The notes: generated from the letters alone by a model not told the origin. Positions 52,530 to 61,024 are shown, counted from the stretch's first letter. The stretch is 64,000 nucleotides of DNA from Natronolimnohabitans sp. A-GB9 (GCF_030848565.1 NZ_JAVDDV010000007.1:1-64000); one strand, 5' to 3'. Made by a program: numbers and translations.

Positions 52530-53129
52530 TTAGCTCTCCTCCGCGGTGATTTCGATTTCGTCGTCGACGATGACGGAGTCGACTGCGCTTTCAGGAAGCG
52601 CAAACGCTACGAGACCGAAGTCGATTTCGTCGCCGGGTGACAGCGTCGATAGGGAGATAACGTTCATCGACGGCGGAATCCCCCATTCGACTTCGATGTC
52701 GATTTCTCCAGCCTGTGGCGCCAGAAGAACGCCAAGAACGCCATCGAAATCGAGCCAGTCCACATCACCGAACGCCAGTGGCGTGACCTCGAGGTCGATC
52801 TCTTGGGTACCCTGGTTTTGGATCGTGAACAGATCGTCGATCGCCGTCGCCGCGTTCGCGTTCAGCCCTTCGCCACCGGCGAGTCCGTCGCCGATATTGT
52901 CGTTGTCGCCAGTGAGATTGATCGCGAGCGCGTCGCTGGCCGTCGTATCGACGTAGTTGCCGTTCGGTCCGTCACCGGGTTGAATACCGAGATATGCACT
53001 TGCATCGTCGGCGACGGTGACGGCGACGTCACGCTCGGCCTCGACGCTGCTGAACGCGCCGGTTCCGAGCGCGAGGCTGCCACCGGCGGCGAGCGCGCCG
53101 ACACTCAAGACGAATTTACGTCGTTGCAT
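52530..53129 (-). CDS. TasA/AbpA-like (DUF1102-like) secreted subunit 1
   Basis: A 199-aa exported protein. The signal is MQRRKFVLSVGALAAGGSLA with a twin-arginine-like start. The mature start is GAFSSVEAERDVAVTVADD, like the FxSxTxAxRxxxV opening of DUF1102/TasA-camelysin proteins. The rest is a beta-sandwich with QNQGTQEIDLEVT. In bacteria and in Pyrobaculum (AbpA), such proteins form donor-strand-complemented fibres processed by a SipW-type peptidase. It follows the paralogous gene by 15 nt and is in one operon with it. Fibre formation here is inferred. Confidence 0.75.
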   Translation of the reverse strand: MQRRKFVLSVGALAAGGSLALGTGAFSSVEAERDVAVTVADDASAYLGIQPGDGPNGNYVDTTASDALAINLTGDNDNIGDGLAGGEGLNANAATAIDDLFTIQNQGTQEIDLEVTPLAFGDVDWLDFDGVLGVLLAPQAGEIDIEVEWGIPPSMNVISLSTLSPGDEIDFGLVAFALPESAVDSVIVDDEIEITAEES

Positions 53130-53144
53130 GACGTTTCAACTCGG

Positions 53145-53687
53145 CTAGTTCGATGCGTCCGCGTTGAAGGTCACTGACTCGAGCAGTTCGTCTTCATTAT
53201 CGACGTCTTCACCTTCCGTGTCGACTTTGATGCTGACCGATGTGCTCCCACCGGCTTCGAGTGTCTCGTCGCTGTCCGAAAGTGGAGTGCTGTCGTAGTC
53301 GCCATCGTCGGGATAGAACTCGACGAGCCCTGCATTGTCACCGGTCTTGGTGATACCCACATCGACTTCCTGGGTACCCTGGTTTTCGACGACGAACAGA
53401 TCGTCGATCTTCGTGACCGCGTCGGGGTTGACACCCTCACCACCTGCCTCGGTTTCGTTGCTCGAGTTGAGCTGTATTTCTAGCGTTCCGCCGTCTCCGT
53501 CGTCGGTAACGTACTCCGAGTTATCGCCACCGCTGCCCTCGAGTCGCAGGTAGGCGGAGGCGTCGTCAGCGACTTCGACCTCGACGTCTCGTGTCGCGGT
53601 CACGCTCGAGAACGCGCCCGTACCGACGGCCGCAGCTGCTCCCGATGCCAGTGCTCCCATTCCGATGACGAATTTGCGTCGTTGCAT
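53145..53687 (-). CDS. TasA/AbpA-like (DUF1102-like) secreted subunit 2
   Basis: A 180-aa paralog of the next gene. It shares the signal MQRRKFVIGMGALASGAAAA, the mature start GAFSSVTATRDVEVEVADD, the motif DDLFVVENQGTQEVDV and the Asp/Glu-rich beta-sandwich. The C-terminus differs (ETLEAGGSTSVSIKVD...). Two different but related subunits in tandem suggest a major and a minor fibre component. The first gene of the operon, it lies downstream of the paired TTGAC palindromes. Confidence 0.75.
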   Translation of the reverse strand: MQRRKFVIGMGALASGAAAAVGTGAFSSVTATRDVEVEVADDASAYLRLEGSGGDNSEYVTDDGDGGTLEIQLNSSNETEAGGEGVNPDAVTKIDDLFVVENQGTQEVDVGITKTGDNAGLVEFYPDDGDYDSTPLSDSDETLEAGGSTSVSIKVDTEGEDVDNEDELLESVTFNADASN

Positions 53688-53848
53688 GGTTGGATTCTCC
53701 GTTGTCGTATCGTGTTCACGGGCGCCGACGTCACGTCACGGTCCGACTCGAGGCCGTCGCCCGCCCGATCCCCGTCGCGGGGATCACATCTCATCGATGA
53801 CTGGCAAGGGATATTGTAATACAGACGTGGAGACGATTCCGAGCAGCG

Positions 53849-53916
53849 TTGACTATCGGTCAATAGTCGACGGACCGAGACCCCATCGAGTCGACGGTCG
53901 GTTGACCCGGGGTCAA
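53849..53916. promoter_or_regulatory. paired TTGAC-N5-GTCAA palindromes (candidate operators)
   Basis: Two 15-bp palindromes of identical arms and spacer length are centred 53 bp apart (about five helical turns). Both lie upstream of the TATA-like tract of the fibre operon, a position suited to an activator. The divergent HTH protein is the obvious candidate binder, but this is inference. Confidence 0.5.
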
Positions 53917-54174
53917 CGGCCTCGAGATCGCGCCGCGAGATCGTATCGACGAGGTTGAGAGGGTGAAAACGTCGGCTTGAAGCCACCGTCCGGTCTGCTA
54001 CGACCGGTTGACTCGCTTACCAGTACGTATTCGGACATAGCACAGCAGATGGTCGTTCAGTACCGCTATCCAGAGATCATCACACTGTGAGGACTTTCAG
54101 CGACTGTTTTCACAATCGATAACTGGGCCATTTTAGTGAGAACCCCAACGTTGTGAGATGAAATTTCCAATGGC

Positions 54175-54184
54175 TTTATGTATG
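54175..54184 (+). promoter_or_regulatory. TATA box of the HTH membrane regulator
   Basis: TTTATGTATG lies 23-32 nt upstream of the ATG at 54207, giving a near-leaderless transcript. Confidence 0.5.
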
Positions 54185-54206
54185 AAGTGTTGCTCTATTG
54201 AACTGA

Positions 54207-54830
54207 ATGGGGGGCTGTCAAGCACAGCAGTTCGGGGACTCAACGGAATCGCAGTCAAACCGCGGTGTGCTCACCGAAGACGAGCTATTCGAACTACTCT
54301 CGAACCAGCGGCGGCGCTACATCCTGCATACGCTCATGCAGACCGATACCGACCGAACGGTCGATATCGGGACGCTGGCCCAACGGATCGCCGCCTGGGA
54401 GGATGGCAACGCGTTCGACGAGGTTTCGAGTACCGACCGAAAGCGAGTCTATACCGCGCTCCAGCAGACACACCTACCGAAGCTCGATACAGCCGGTGTC
54501 GTCGATTTCGATCGCGATCGTGGGACGGTCGAGCCGACGTCGACCCTCGAGGACGTCGAAATCTACATGGACGTCGTCCGGGGCCGCGAGATTCCCTGGA
54601 GTGACTACTACCTCGGGTTGACGACGCTCATCGCGATCGTACTGACCGGTGCCACACTCGAGTTCTGGCCGTTTTCGCTCCTTTCGACGTCCGCGTGGAT
54701 GGTGTTCGTCGTCGTCACGCTTGGCGTGTCGGCGCTGGCACATCGATATCTCGCCCGACGCAATCGACTCGGGATCGGTACTGATCCGCCGGGAACCACA
54801 CTCGAGTACGACGAGTTAGGTGACCGATGA
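54207..54830 (+). CDS. DUF7344-like HTH protein with membrane anchor
   Basis: A 207-aa protein. The N-terminal winged-helix-like domain (about 18-120) shows LTEDELFELLSNQRRRYILHTL, IGTLAQRIAAWE and RVYTALQQTHLPKLDTAGVV, the haloarchaeal DUF7344 pattern. Two C-terminal transmembrane helices follow (LGLTTLIAIVLTGATLEFW and WMVFVVVTLGVSALAHRYL). It is divergent from the fibre-like operon and followed by the secreted 54893 gene. It probably regulates one or both, with the membrane helices sensing or tethering. Confidence 0.78.
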   Translation: MGGCQAQQFGDSTESQSNRGVLTEDELFELLSNQRRRYILHTLMQTDTDRTVDIGTLAQRIAAWEDGNAFDEVSSTDRKRVYTALQQTHLPKLDTAGVVDFDRDRGTVEPTSTLEDVEIYMDVVRGREIPWSDYYLGLTTLIAIVLTGATLEFWPFSLLSTSAWMVFVVVTLGVSALAHRYLARRNRLGIGTDPPGTTLEYDELGDR

Positions 54831-54892
54831 CCGACGCCGAAACGGGACCACGACCGCTTGCGTCCGATACGACCGCTCTACGATAACCGACC

Positions 54893-55852
54893 ATGAAACG
54901 AACGAGGCGGGCTGCGCTGGCGCTGATCGCTGGCTCGAGTAGCGTACTCGCCGTCGACACGCTGGGGAGTTCGAGTACGAAAGCCGAACGTGAGTTCACC
55001 GTCGATACCGTCGGTGATCGAGACGCCTACCTCGGGTTGACGGCGGACGGCCTCGAAGACGGCGGCGTGCTCTTCGAGGGGGCGCCGCGCCGACCACCGA
55101 CGGAATTTACCGTAACGAATCAGGTGGCCGAACCGATTACCGTCGATCTCGCACTCGAGGGGTCCGGCGTCCGACTCGAGCGAGGTGACGACGCCGGGAC
55201 GACCGACCGAATGACGACGACGCTGGTCCCCGGCGAACGAAGCGCCGACCTCGCGGTCGACTTCGACTGGTGTGAGCACGTACCATTGGACGGTGAGCGA
55301 GAAGACGCGACGCTTACCGTCACCGCCGAAGGCGACAGTACGTTGATCGAGGCAGCGCGTCCGTTCACACTCGAGTCGAACGTCGTCGCACGAATCTCGG
55401 TGCTCGAAAGCGCCGTGATCGTCGTTCGACACGTCGTAGACGACGGGAAGAAACTGATACGGATCGAGACAACCACGTGTCTCGCCAGCGATTCGCGTTT
55501 CGTAACGGACGTCCCGTGTCGGCCAGAGCAGGCGCTTCGACTCGACATACAGGGACTCACGGAGCTAAACGAAAGCGGGCGACCGGCGGCTACAGCCGCG
55601 TCCACCAGGTCGGATCACGGCCAACGCGACAAACGGGAGATCGACACGAGAGCGGCCGGGGACGTCGCGGTCGACGTCGAGACGGAACCCAACAGTCGGT
55701 CCATCGAGACGGAATCCGAGACGGCCGTCGACCACCATACCGGGACCGCCAGATCGGTCGTCGTCGAGGTCGATCCCGACACGACCGTCGAGACCGAGAC
55801 GACGACCACGATCCCGATCTCGTTGGCACAACTGGACGACAGCAACGGCTGA
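54893..55852 (+). CDS. secreted protein with TasA/DUF1102-like mature start
   Basis: A 319-aa exported protein. The signal MKRTRRAALALIAGSSSVLA is followed by TKAEREFTVDTVGDRDAYLGLTAD, which parallels the mature starts of the 52530 and 53145 proteins. The beta-rich part (about 40-220) contains two Cys pairs, and the C-terminus is a repetitive charged, Thr/Glu-rich tail. I read it as a distant third member, perhaps a surface-anchoring or capping subunit. It follows the HTH gene by 62 nt, and its stop codon is part of a repeat element. Confidence 0.65.
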   Translation: MKRTRRAALALIAGSSSVLAVDTLGSSSTKAEREFTVDTVGDRDAYLGLTADGLEDGGVLFEGAPRRPPTEFTVTNQVAEPITVDLALEGSGVRLERGDDAGTTDRMTTTLVPGERSADLAVDFDWCEHVPLDGEREDATLTVTAEGDSTLIEAARPFTLESNVVARISVLESAVIVVRHVVDDGKKLIRIETTTCLASDSRFVTDVPCRPEQALRLDIQGLTELNESGRPAATAASTRSDHGQRDKREIDTRAAGDVAVDVETEPNSRSIETESETAVDHHTGTARSVVVEVDPDTTVETETTTTIPISLAQLDDSNG

Positions 55853-55933
55853 TACGGACTGCTGTACCGGTTTCCCGCCGATCGCCAGGACCGGGGTCGG
55901 CGATCGGCGGTAATTGACTACAGGAGACCGTAT
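55850..55933. repeat. MITE-like inverted-repeat element, copy 4
   Basis: 84 bp: TGATACGGACTGCTGTACC (55850-55868), then a hairpin whose arms are GCCGATCGCC and GGCGATCGGC, ending CTACAGGAGACCGTAT (55918-55933). The first three bases are the TGA stop of the preceding gene. About 60 bp are nearly identical to the inverted copy at 59780-59864. Confidence 0.7.
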
Positions 55934-55988
55934 AACGGATTACTGGAAGACGCACACCGTTCCGGCATTCGAGGAGAGCGCTCCGACG

Positions 55989-56909
55989 CTACCGGCCGTG
56001 GATAATCTCGTCGGCGAACGTCGATACCGCCCACTCCGCGTCGTCGTTTTCGATCCCGACGATCGCGTGATCGAGCCCGTAGCCCTCGAGTCGATCGAAA
56101 TAATCGCGGAACCACTCGATACCGGCGTGAAAGCCGAGATGTAACGGCTCGGGCTCGGCCGTCGGCTCGTCGGCCAACTCGACCCGGACGGCGATCGCGA
56201 ACGGTTTCTGGCCTGCGGTCTCGCGCCAGTCGGTGATGTAGTCCTCGAGCGTGCGCTCGGGCAGGTGATAGAACAGCCAGCCATCGCCGTGGTCGGCGAT
56301 CCAGCCCCGCGTCTGGCGGGCGTTGCCCGTCGGAAGCAGCGGAATCGTCTCCGCGGTCGGTTTCGGAACGACGTCGAGATCGCCCTCGAGACGACCCCAC
56401 TCCCCTTCGAGTTCCGGATACGCCTCGCCCCACAGCGTTCGGAGCGCCTCGAACCGCTCGCGAAACAGCCGGCCCCGTTCCTCGCGGTCGACGTCGAACG
56501 CGGGGTATTCGGGATCACGGTCGCCGGAGGCAACCCCGAGGACGAGTCGCCCGTCCGAAAGCTGATCGACCGTTGCGGCCGACTTGGCGACGTGAATCGG
56601 ATGCCGAAGCGTGAGGACGACACTCGAAGTGCCAAGCGCGATATCGTCGGTGTGTGCGGCGACGTGGGAGAGCCACGGCCAGACGTCGAACGTTTGGCCT
56701 GCATCGCCGAACTTCGGCCAGTAGGTCGGGACGTCCCGGACCCAGAGCCCGTCGAAGCCGACCGACTCTGCATGGCGCGCGAGTCGGAGTTCTTCGGAGA
56801 CGTCGGGCGTCGAACGGTTCGCGCCGGTGAGTGGAAATCCGGCACCGAAGGTGAGACCGTCCGCGTCGAAGAGACGACGATAGCCGGCGTGTTCGTATCC
56901 TGTCGACAT
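55989..56909 (-). CDS. LLM-class flavin-dependent oxidoreductase
   Basis: A 306-aa luciferase-like TIM-barrel flavoprotein. It has RLARHAESVGFDGLWVRDVP, ALGTSSVVLTLRHPIHVAKSAATVDQLSDGRLVLGVASGD-type segments, and LLPTGNARQTRGWIADHGDGW. Members use FMN or coenzyme F420; haloarchaea have F420, so F420 use is likely. The substrate is unknown. It is a single gene, with its end about 56 nt from the repeat element. Confidence 0.88.
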   Translation of the reverse strand: MSTGYEHAGYRRLFDADGLTFGAGFPLTGANRSTPDVSEELRLARHAESVGFDGLWVRDVPTYWPKFGDAGQTFDVWPWLSHVAAHTDDIALGTSSVVLTLRHPIHVAKSAATVDQLSDGRLVLGVASGDRDPEYPAFDVDREERGRLFRERFEALRTLWGEAYPELEGEWGRLEGDLDVVPKPTAETIPLLPTGNARQTRGWIADHGDGWLFYHLPERTLEDYITDWRETAGQKPFAIAVRVELADEPTAEPEPLHLGFHAGIEWFRDYFDRLEGYGLDHAIVGIENDDAEWAVSTFADEIIHGR

Positions 56910-57075
56910 TCACTCGCGGTAGCGGACACGGACGGATGACGATGACGATCACCGGACACCGTTTGGCCGCGGTTACGGACCGAAGTCTGTCGGTCGAGAC
57001 AGGGTCGCTGTCTGCGCGTCGAAAAATGGAGAACGTCGGGAACGACGACTCGTCGTGGTGACGCTGAGTAGCCGA

Positions 57076-59049
57076 TCAGTCGTCGGCGGGTGCAGCGCCG
57101 GAGCCGCTTTCGGCCTGCTCTTTCGTCCAGGAGAGCTTGCCACCGGCCGCGAGGATCGAGCGCTCGCGCTCGGAGGCGTCGAGGACGGCCGTGTACTCGT
57201 CCTCGCCGTTGACGCGGACCGTGAACTCTTCCTGACCGGAAGTGACGCCATCGTAGACGTCGTCGACGATCTCGATCTCGTCGCCCTGGTCGATCTCTTC
57301 GTAGGTGTCCTCGTCGATCGTCAGCGGAACGATCCCGAAGTTAAAGAGGTTCGCACGGTGGATGCGTGCGAAGCTCTGTGCGAGGACGGCCTCGATGCCG
57401 AGGTACATCGGACACATCGCGGCGTGTTCCCGGGAGGAGCCCTGACCGTAGTTCTCGCCGGCGACGAGGACGCCGCCGTCGGCTTCGGACGCGCGCTCGG
57501 CGAAGGTGTCGTCGACGCGGGAGAGGGTGAACTCCGAGAGCTTGTCGATGTTCGACCGATACATCAGGATGTCCTGGGTCGCAGGAATGATGTGGTCGGT
57601 CGTGATGTTGTCCTCCATCTTCAGGAGGGCCTCACCTTCGATATCGTCGCCGAGTTCGTCACGCAGCGGGACGTCGCCGATGTTCGGGCCCTTGACGAGC
57701 TCGTCGTCGACGGCCTCTTCGGGCGTGATGAGGTCGGTCTTCGAGCCGTCGTACTCGTCGGGAAGCTCGACGCCGGGGGCCTCGAGGTCGCCCTCTTCTT
57801 CCGCGAGGTTGCGCGGATCGATGATCTCGCCTTTGATCGCCGCGGCGGCGGCGACTTCCGGCGAACAGAGGTAGACGTTGTCGTCTTCGATACCCGAGCG
57901 GCCCTCGAAGTTGCGGTTGAAGGTCCGCAGCGAGACCGAATCGGAGGCGGGGACGTGACCGATGCCGATACAGGCACCACACGTCGCCTCGGAGAAATTG
58001 ACGCCAGCGGCCATCATCTCCGCGACCCACCCCTCACGGGCGAGCATCTCGGAGGCCTGCTTGGAGCCGGGCGCGACGATCATCTCGGTCTTCTTGTCGA
58101 CCTCGCGACCCTCGAGCATCTTCGCGGCGGGGAGGATGTCCTCGTAGCCACCGTTGGTACAGGAACCGACGATGACCTGCTCGACGGACTCGCCCTCGAC
58201 TTCGCTGACGGGGACGACGTTGTCGGGCATCGACGGCTGAGCGATCAGCGGCTCGAGGTCCGAGAGATCGACGACGATCTCGTCGTCGTACTCGGCGTCG
58301 TCGTCGGGCTGGAGCTCGACGTACTCGTCGCCACGGCCGACGCGCTCGAGGTAGTCTTCCGTCTGCTCGTCGGTCGGGAAGATCGAACTCGTTGCGCCGA
58401 GCTCGGTACCCATGTTGGTGATCGTCATCCGCTCGGGCGCGGTGAGCGTCTCGACGCCCGGGCCCGTGTACTCGAGGATCTTGCCGACGCCGCCTTTGAC
58501 GGAGAGGCGCCGCAGCAACTCGAGGATGACGTCTTTCGCCGTGGCCCACTCGGGGAGTTCACCCTCGAGGCGGACGTTGACGATTTCGGGCATCTCGATG
58601 TAGTAGGGAGCGCCGCCCATGGCGACGGTGACGTCGATCCCGCCGGCGCCGATCGCGAGTTCGCCGAGTCCGCCGGGGGTCGGCGTGTGGCTGTCGGAGC
58701 CAAGCAGCGTCTTGCCGGGGGCCGCGAAGTTCTCGCGGTGGACGTTGTGACAGATACCGTTGCCGGGGCGAGAGAAGTAAGCGCCGTATTTGCCGGCCGC
58801 AGAACGGAGGAAGCGGTGGTCGTCAGTGTTCTTAAAGTCGAACTGGTATGTCTGGTGGTCGCAGTACTGGGCTGCGATCTCGGTCTGGACCTCGTCCAGT
58901 CCCATCGCTTCGAACTGGAGCCAGACCATCGTACCGGTCGTGTCCTGTGTGAGCACCTGGTCGATCTCGATCCCGATCTCCTCGCCGGTCTCGAGTTCGC
59001 CCTCGACGAGGTGGTCGTCGAGGATCTTTTCGGTGAGAGTCTGTCCCAT
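57076..59049 (-). CDS. acnA: aconitate hydratase
   Basis: A 657-aa aconitase. The [4Fe-4S] ligands are in IVGSCTNGGYEDILP and EATCGACIGIGHVP, with the active-site segment GQGSSREHAAMCPMYLGIEAV near the C-terminal swivel domain, and SDSHTPTPGGLGEL near the N-terminus. It isomerises citrate to isocitrate in the TCA cycle. It is shorter than the 890-aa bacterial AcnA, as is usual for haloarchaea and the mitochondrial-like type. It is divergent from dut, with a separate promoter region. Confidence 0.95.
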   Translation of the reverse strand: MGQTLTEKILDDHLVEGELETGEEIGIEIDQVLTQDTTGTMVWLQFEAMGLDEVQTEIAAQYCDHQTYQFDFKNTDDHRFLRSAAGKYGAYFSRPGNGICHNVHRENFAAPGKTLLGSDSHTPTPGGLGELAIGAGGIDVTVAMGGAPYYIEMPEIVNVRLEGELPEWATAKDVILELLRRLSVKGGVGKILEYTGPGVETLTAPERMTITNMGTELGATSSIFPTDEQTEDYLERVGRGDEYVELQPDDDAEYDDEIVVDLSDLEPLIAQPSMPDNVVPVSEVEGESVEQVIVGSCTNGGYEDILPAAKMLEGREVDKKTEMIVAPGSKQASEMLAREGWVAEMMAAGVNFSEATCGACIGIGHVPASDSVSLRTFNRNFEGRSGIEDDNVYLCSPEVAAAAAIKGEIIDPRNLAEEEGDLEAPGVELPDEYDGSKTDLITPEEAVDDELVKGPNIGDVPLRDELGDDIEGEALLKMEDNITTDHIIPATQDILMYRSNIDKLSEFTLSRVDDTFAERASEADGGVLVAGENYGQGSSREHAAMCPMYLGIEAVLAQSFARIHRANLFNFGIVPLTIDEDTYEEIDQGDEIEIVDDVYDGVTSGQEEFTVRVNGEDEYTAVLDASERERSILAAGGKLSWTKEQAESGSGAAPADD

Positions 59050-59299
59050 AGCACTCTGAACTCGGCTGTCCTGCCTGATAAATCCAGCGTGTTTCCATGA
59101 GGGTCAGCCCCCACGGACCATGAAGTTCGATACGTTTCGCGCAAAACTTGCTCGTCGAGTGGACGAACGTCTGGCCAACAATGAATACATATCATAATCC
59201 GAGTAAACGGGAGAGAGGCCCTGTCAACCGCCACGTCCTACCGACCCGAACGGCCAGTGAACGGACACGCTTTTCTCGATGCCACGGCGTTGTTAGGAC

Positions 59300-59782
59300 A
59301 TGTTCCGCGCCGGCACGTTCGTCGGCGAGCACGTCTCGCCGACGACCGAAGACCAGATCCAACCCAACGGGGTCGACCTCACCGTCGACATCGTCTTTGA
59401 GCAACTCGAGCCGGGTCGCATCGGCCGGGACGGAAAGGAGATCGGCGATCGAGTCGCCCGGCCGCTCGAGGAACTCGAGCAGAAAGATCCCGACACCTAC
59501 TATCTGCCTAAAGGGGCCTACGTAGTCCGGTACGGCGAACAGCTGCGGATTCCGGAGGGGCACGTCGGCTTCGTCTACCCCCGATCGTCGCTGCTGCGTA
59601 ACTCCTGTATGCTGAACACGGCGGTGTGGGACGCCGGCTACGAGGGCCGTGGCGAGGGACTGTTGCAGGTCCACCACGATATCGAGATCGAACGCGGCGC
59701 CCGGATCGCCCAGCTCGTGTTGGCCGAAGCCGACCACGAGGACGTCTACGACGGAAGCTACCAGCGTGAAAACCTCGAGTGA
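59300..59782 (+). CDS. dut: deoxyuridine triphosphatase (dUTPase/Dcd-like)
   Basis: A 160-aa protein. The family motifs are PRSSLLRNSCMLNTAVWDAGYEG, split as PRSSLLRN and DAGYEG, and RIAQLVLAEAD. The N-terminal QIQPNGVDLTVD is shared with dCTP deaminases. It hydrolyses dUTP to dUMP and pyrophosphate to keep uracil out of DNA. dCTP-deaminase activity or a bifunctional enzyme cannot be excluded, because the two families merge in archaea. The stop codon TGA forms the left end of a repeat element. Confidence 0.85.
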   Translation: MFRAGTFVGEHVSPTTEDQIQPNGVDLTVDIVFEQLEPGRIGRDGKEIGDRVARPLEELEQKDPDTYYLPKGAYVVRYGEQLRIPEGHVGFVYPRSSLLRNSCMLNTAVWDAGYEGRGEGLLQVHHDIEIERGARIAQLVLAEADHEDVYDGSYQRENLE

Positions 59783-59864
59783 TACGGTCGCCTGTCGTCA
59801 CGCCCTGCCGATCGCCGACCCCGTCCTGGCGATCGGCGGGAAACCGGTACAGCAGTCCGTACGA
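59780..59864. repeat. MITE-like inverted-repeat element, copy 5
   Basis: 85 bp from TGATACGGTCGCCTGT (59780-59795) to GGTACAGCAGTCCGTACGA (59846-59864). It is an inverted copy of the 55850 element with the same GCCGATCGCC/GGCGATCGGC hairpin. It begins with the dut TGA stop. Confidence 0.7.
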
Positions 59865-59919
59865 TAGCGGGTCGTTTCGGACACGCTTTTGACCGTTCCT
59901 ACCGGAGTCGTTCGTACAC

Positions 59920-60474
59920 ATGATGGCGACGACTCACGTATTCGCCGGCCTCGCTGTCGTCGCCCCCGTTGCTATCCACTATCCGGAGTTTGCGACGTCG
60001 CTTGCCGCCGGCGCGATACTGGGCGGGCTCGCACCCGACTTCGATTTCGTCGGCACGCACCGGCGGACGTTTCACTTTCCCGTCGCCGGAGGCGCCGTCG
60101 CCGTTCCCGCAGCCGGACTCGCCGCGGTCACACCCTCGAGTCTCACCGTCGCCGTCGCTGCGTTTACCGTCGCCGCGTGGCTCCACGCCGGAAGCGACGC
60201 CATCGGCGGCGGCCCCGAGATGGATCCCTGGAACGATCGGAGCGAGCGAGCCGTCTACGACCACGTTCGCGGCCGGTGGATCCGCCCACGGCGCTGGATC
60301 CGTTACGATGGCGCCCCCGAGGACGCCGTCCTCGCCGTCGCGCTTGCCATCCCAACGCTGTTGGTCTTCGACGGCTGGGTCACTACCGTCGTCGTCGTCG
60401 GACTTGCCATCACGCTCGCCTACACCGCACTCCGGCGGCGACTGGTCGCGTGGCTGCCCGACTGGGTCGAGTAA
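59920..60474 (+). CDS. metal-dependent hydrolase-like membrane protein (YdjM/LexA-binding type)
   Basis: A 184-aa protein with about five hydrophobic segments. The opening MMATTHVFAGLAVVAPVAI and LAAGAILGGLAPDFDFVGTHRRTFHF are the conserved His/Asp features of the YdjM/'membrane-bound metal-dependent hydrolase' family (COG1988). The HxFHF and PDxD signatures suggest a metal site. The substrate is unknown. Confidence 0.8.
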   Translation: MMATTHVFAGLAVVAPVAIHYPEFATSLAAGAILGGLAPDFDFVGTHRRTFHFPVAGGAVAVPAAGLAAVTPSSLTVAVAAFTVAAWLHAGSDAIGGGPEMDPWNDRSERAVYDHVRGRWIRPRRWIRYDGAPEDAVLAVALAIPTLLVFDGWVTTVVVVGLAITLAYTALRRRLVAWLPDWVE

Positions 60475-60562
60475 TACGGGGACGAGCAACTCGACCGCCC
60501 GCTTGTGATCGCGCCAGCCGCGAGTCGGAACGCTGATACTGCCACCCGCCGAGGAACTCGGT

Positions 60563-61024
60563 ATGGTTGATACGTTCGTCGCCCAGACGGTTCATCTGGT
60601 GTTTGCCGCGATCTGGGCCGGCAGCGTCTTCTACGTCGCGTTCGTCGTGTTGCCTCTCGCCCGCGACGGCGCGTTCAACACGACGAAACCCCTCGAGACG
60701 ATCTCCGGAAAGTTGACCACTATTTCGCGCGTGAGCGCGCTCGTCTTGCTCCTGACGGGTGGTCACCTCGCTGGGACGGGCTACACTGTCGAAAGCCTCT
60801 TCGGTTCGACTCGAGGTCACCTCGTGCTCGCGATGGTCGTCCTCTGGGCGATCCTGGCTGCCTTAGTCGAGATCGGTGCCAAGCGACTCGAGGCGGGACT
60901 CAACGGGAAGAAACTGCGCGAACCCGCAAGCGACGCTCTGCCGCTGTATCGGGTGGCGGCGATCGTCGGTATCGCGCTGTTCGTCGTTGCCGGTGCGATT
61001 CCGAACGTGCCACGGCTCCTCTGA
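60563..61024 (+). CDS. CopD-like four-helix membrane protein
   Basis: A 153-aa integral membrane protein with four helices (TVHLVFAAIWAGSVFYVAFVV, TISRVSALVLLLTGGHLAG, GHLVLAMVVLWAILAALVEIG, YRVAAIVGIALFVVAGAI). The N-terminal HLVFAAIWAGSVFY motif and overall topology resemble the CopD copper-resistance domain or haloarchaeal 'transporter' family. It probably binds metal or heme through the His residues. Transport is not proven. Confidence 0.7.
   Translation: MVDTFVAQTVHLVFAAIWAGSVFYVAFVVLPLARDGAFNTTKPLETISGKLTTISRVSALVLLLTGGHLAGTGYTVESLFGSTRGHLVLAMVVLWAILAALVEIGAKRLEAGLNGKKLREPASDALPLYRVAAIVGIALFVVAGAIPNVPRLL

Larger units (their letters stand above)
53688..54206. other. 519-bp divergent control region
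   Basis: This gene-free stretch lies between the fibre operon (minus) and the HTH gene (plus). It holds two palindromes, TTGACTATCGGTCAA (53849-53863) and TTGACCCGGGGTCAA (53902-53916), an AT-rich minus-strand TATA-like tract (ATTACAATATCC, about 53808-53824), and a plus-strand TATA (TTTATGTATG, about 54175-54184). No convincing small gene was seen. Confidence 0.5.

Noticed and set aside
57055-59100. 681-residue plus-strand open frame over aconitase
   Set aside because: It mirrors the acnA codons; the minus-strand product has all aconitase motifs while this one is low-complexity V/D/G-rich.
59119-59196. 25-codon ORF (MKFDTFRAKLARR...) between acnA and dut
   Set aside because: It is too short, not acidic, with no conservation evidence or promoter; left out.
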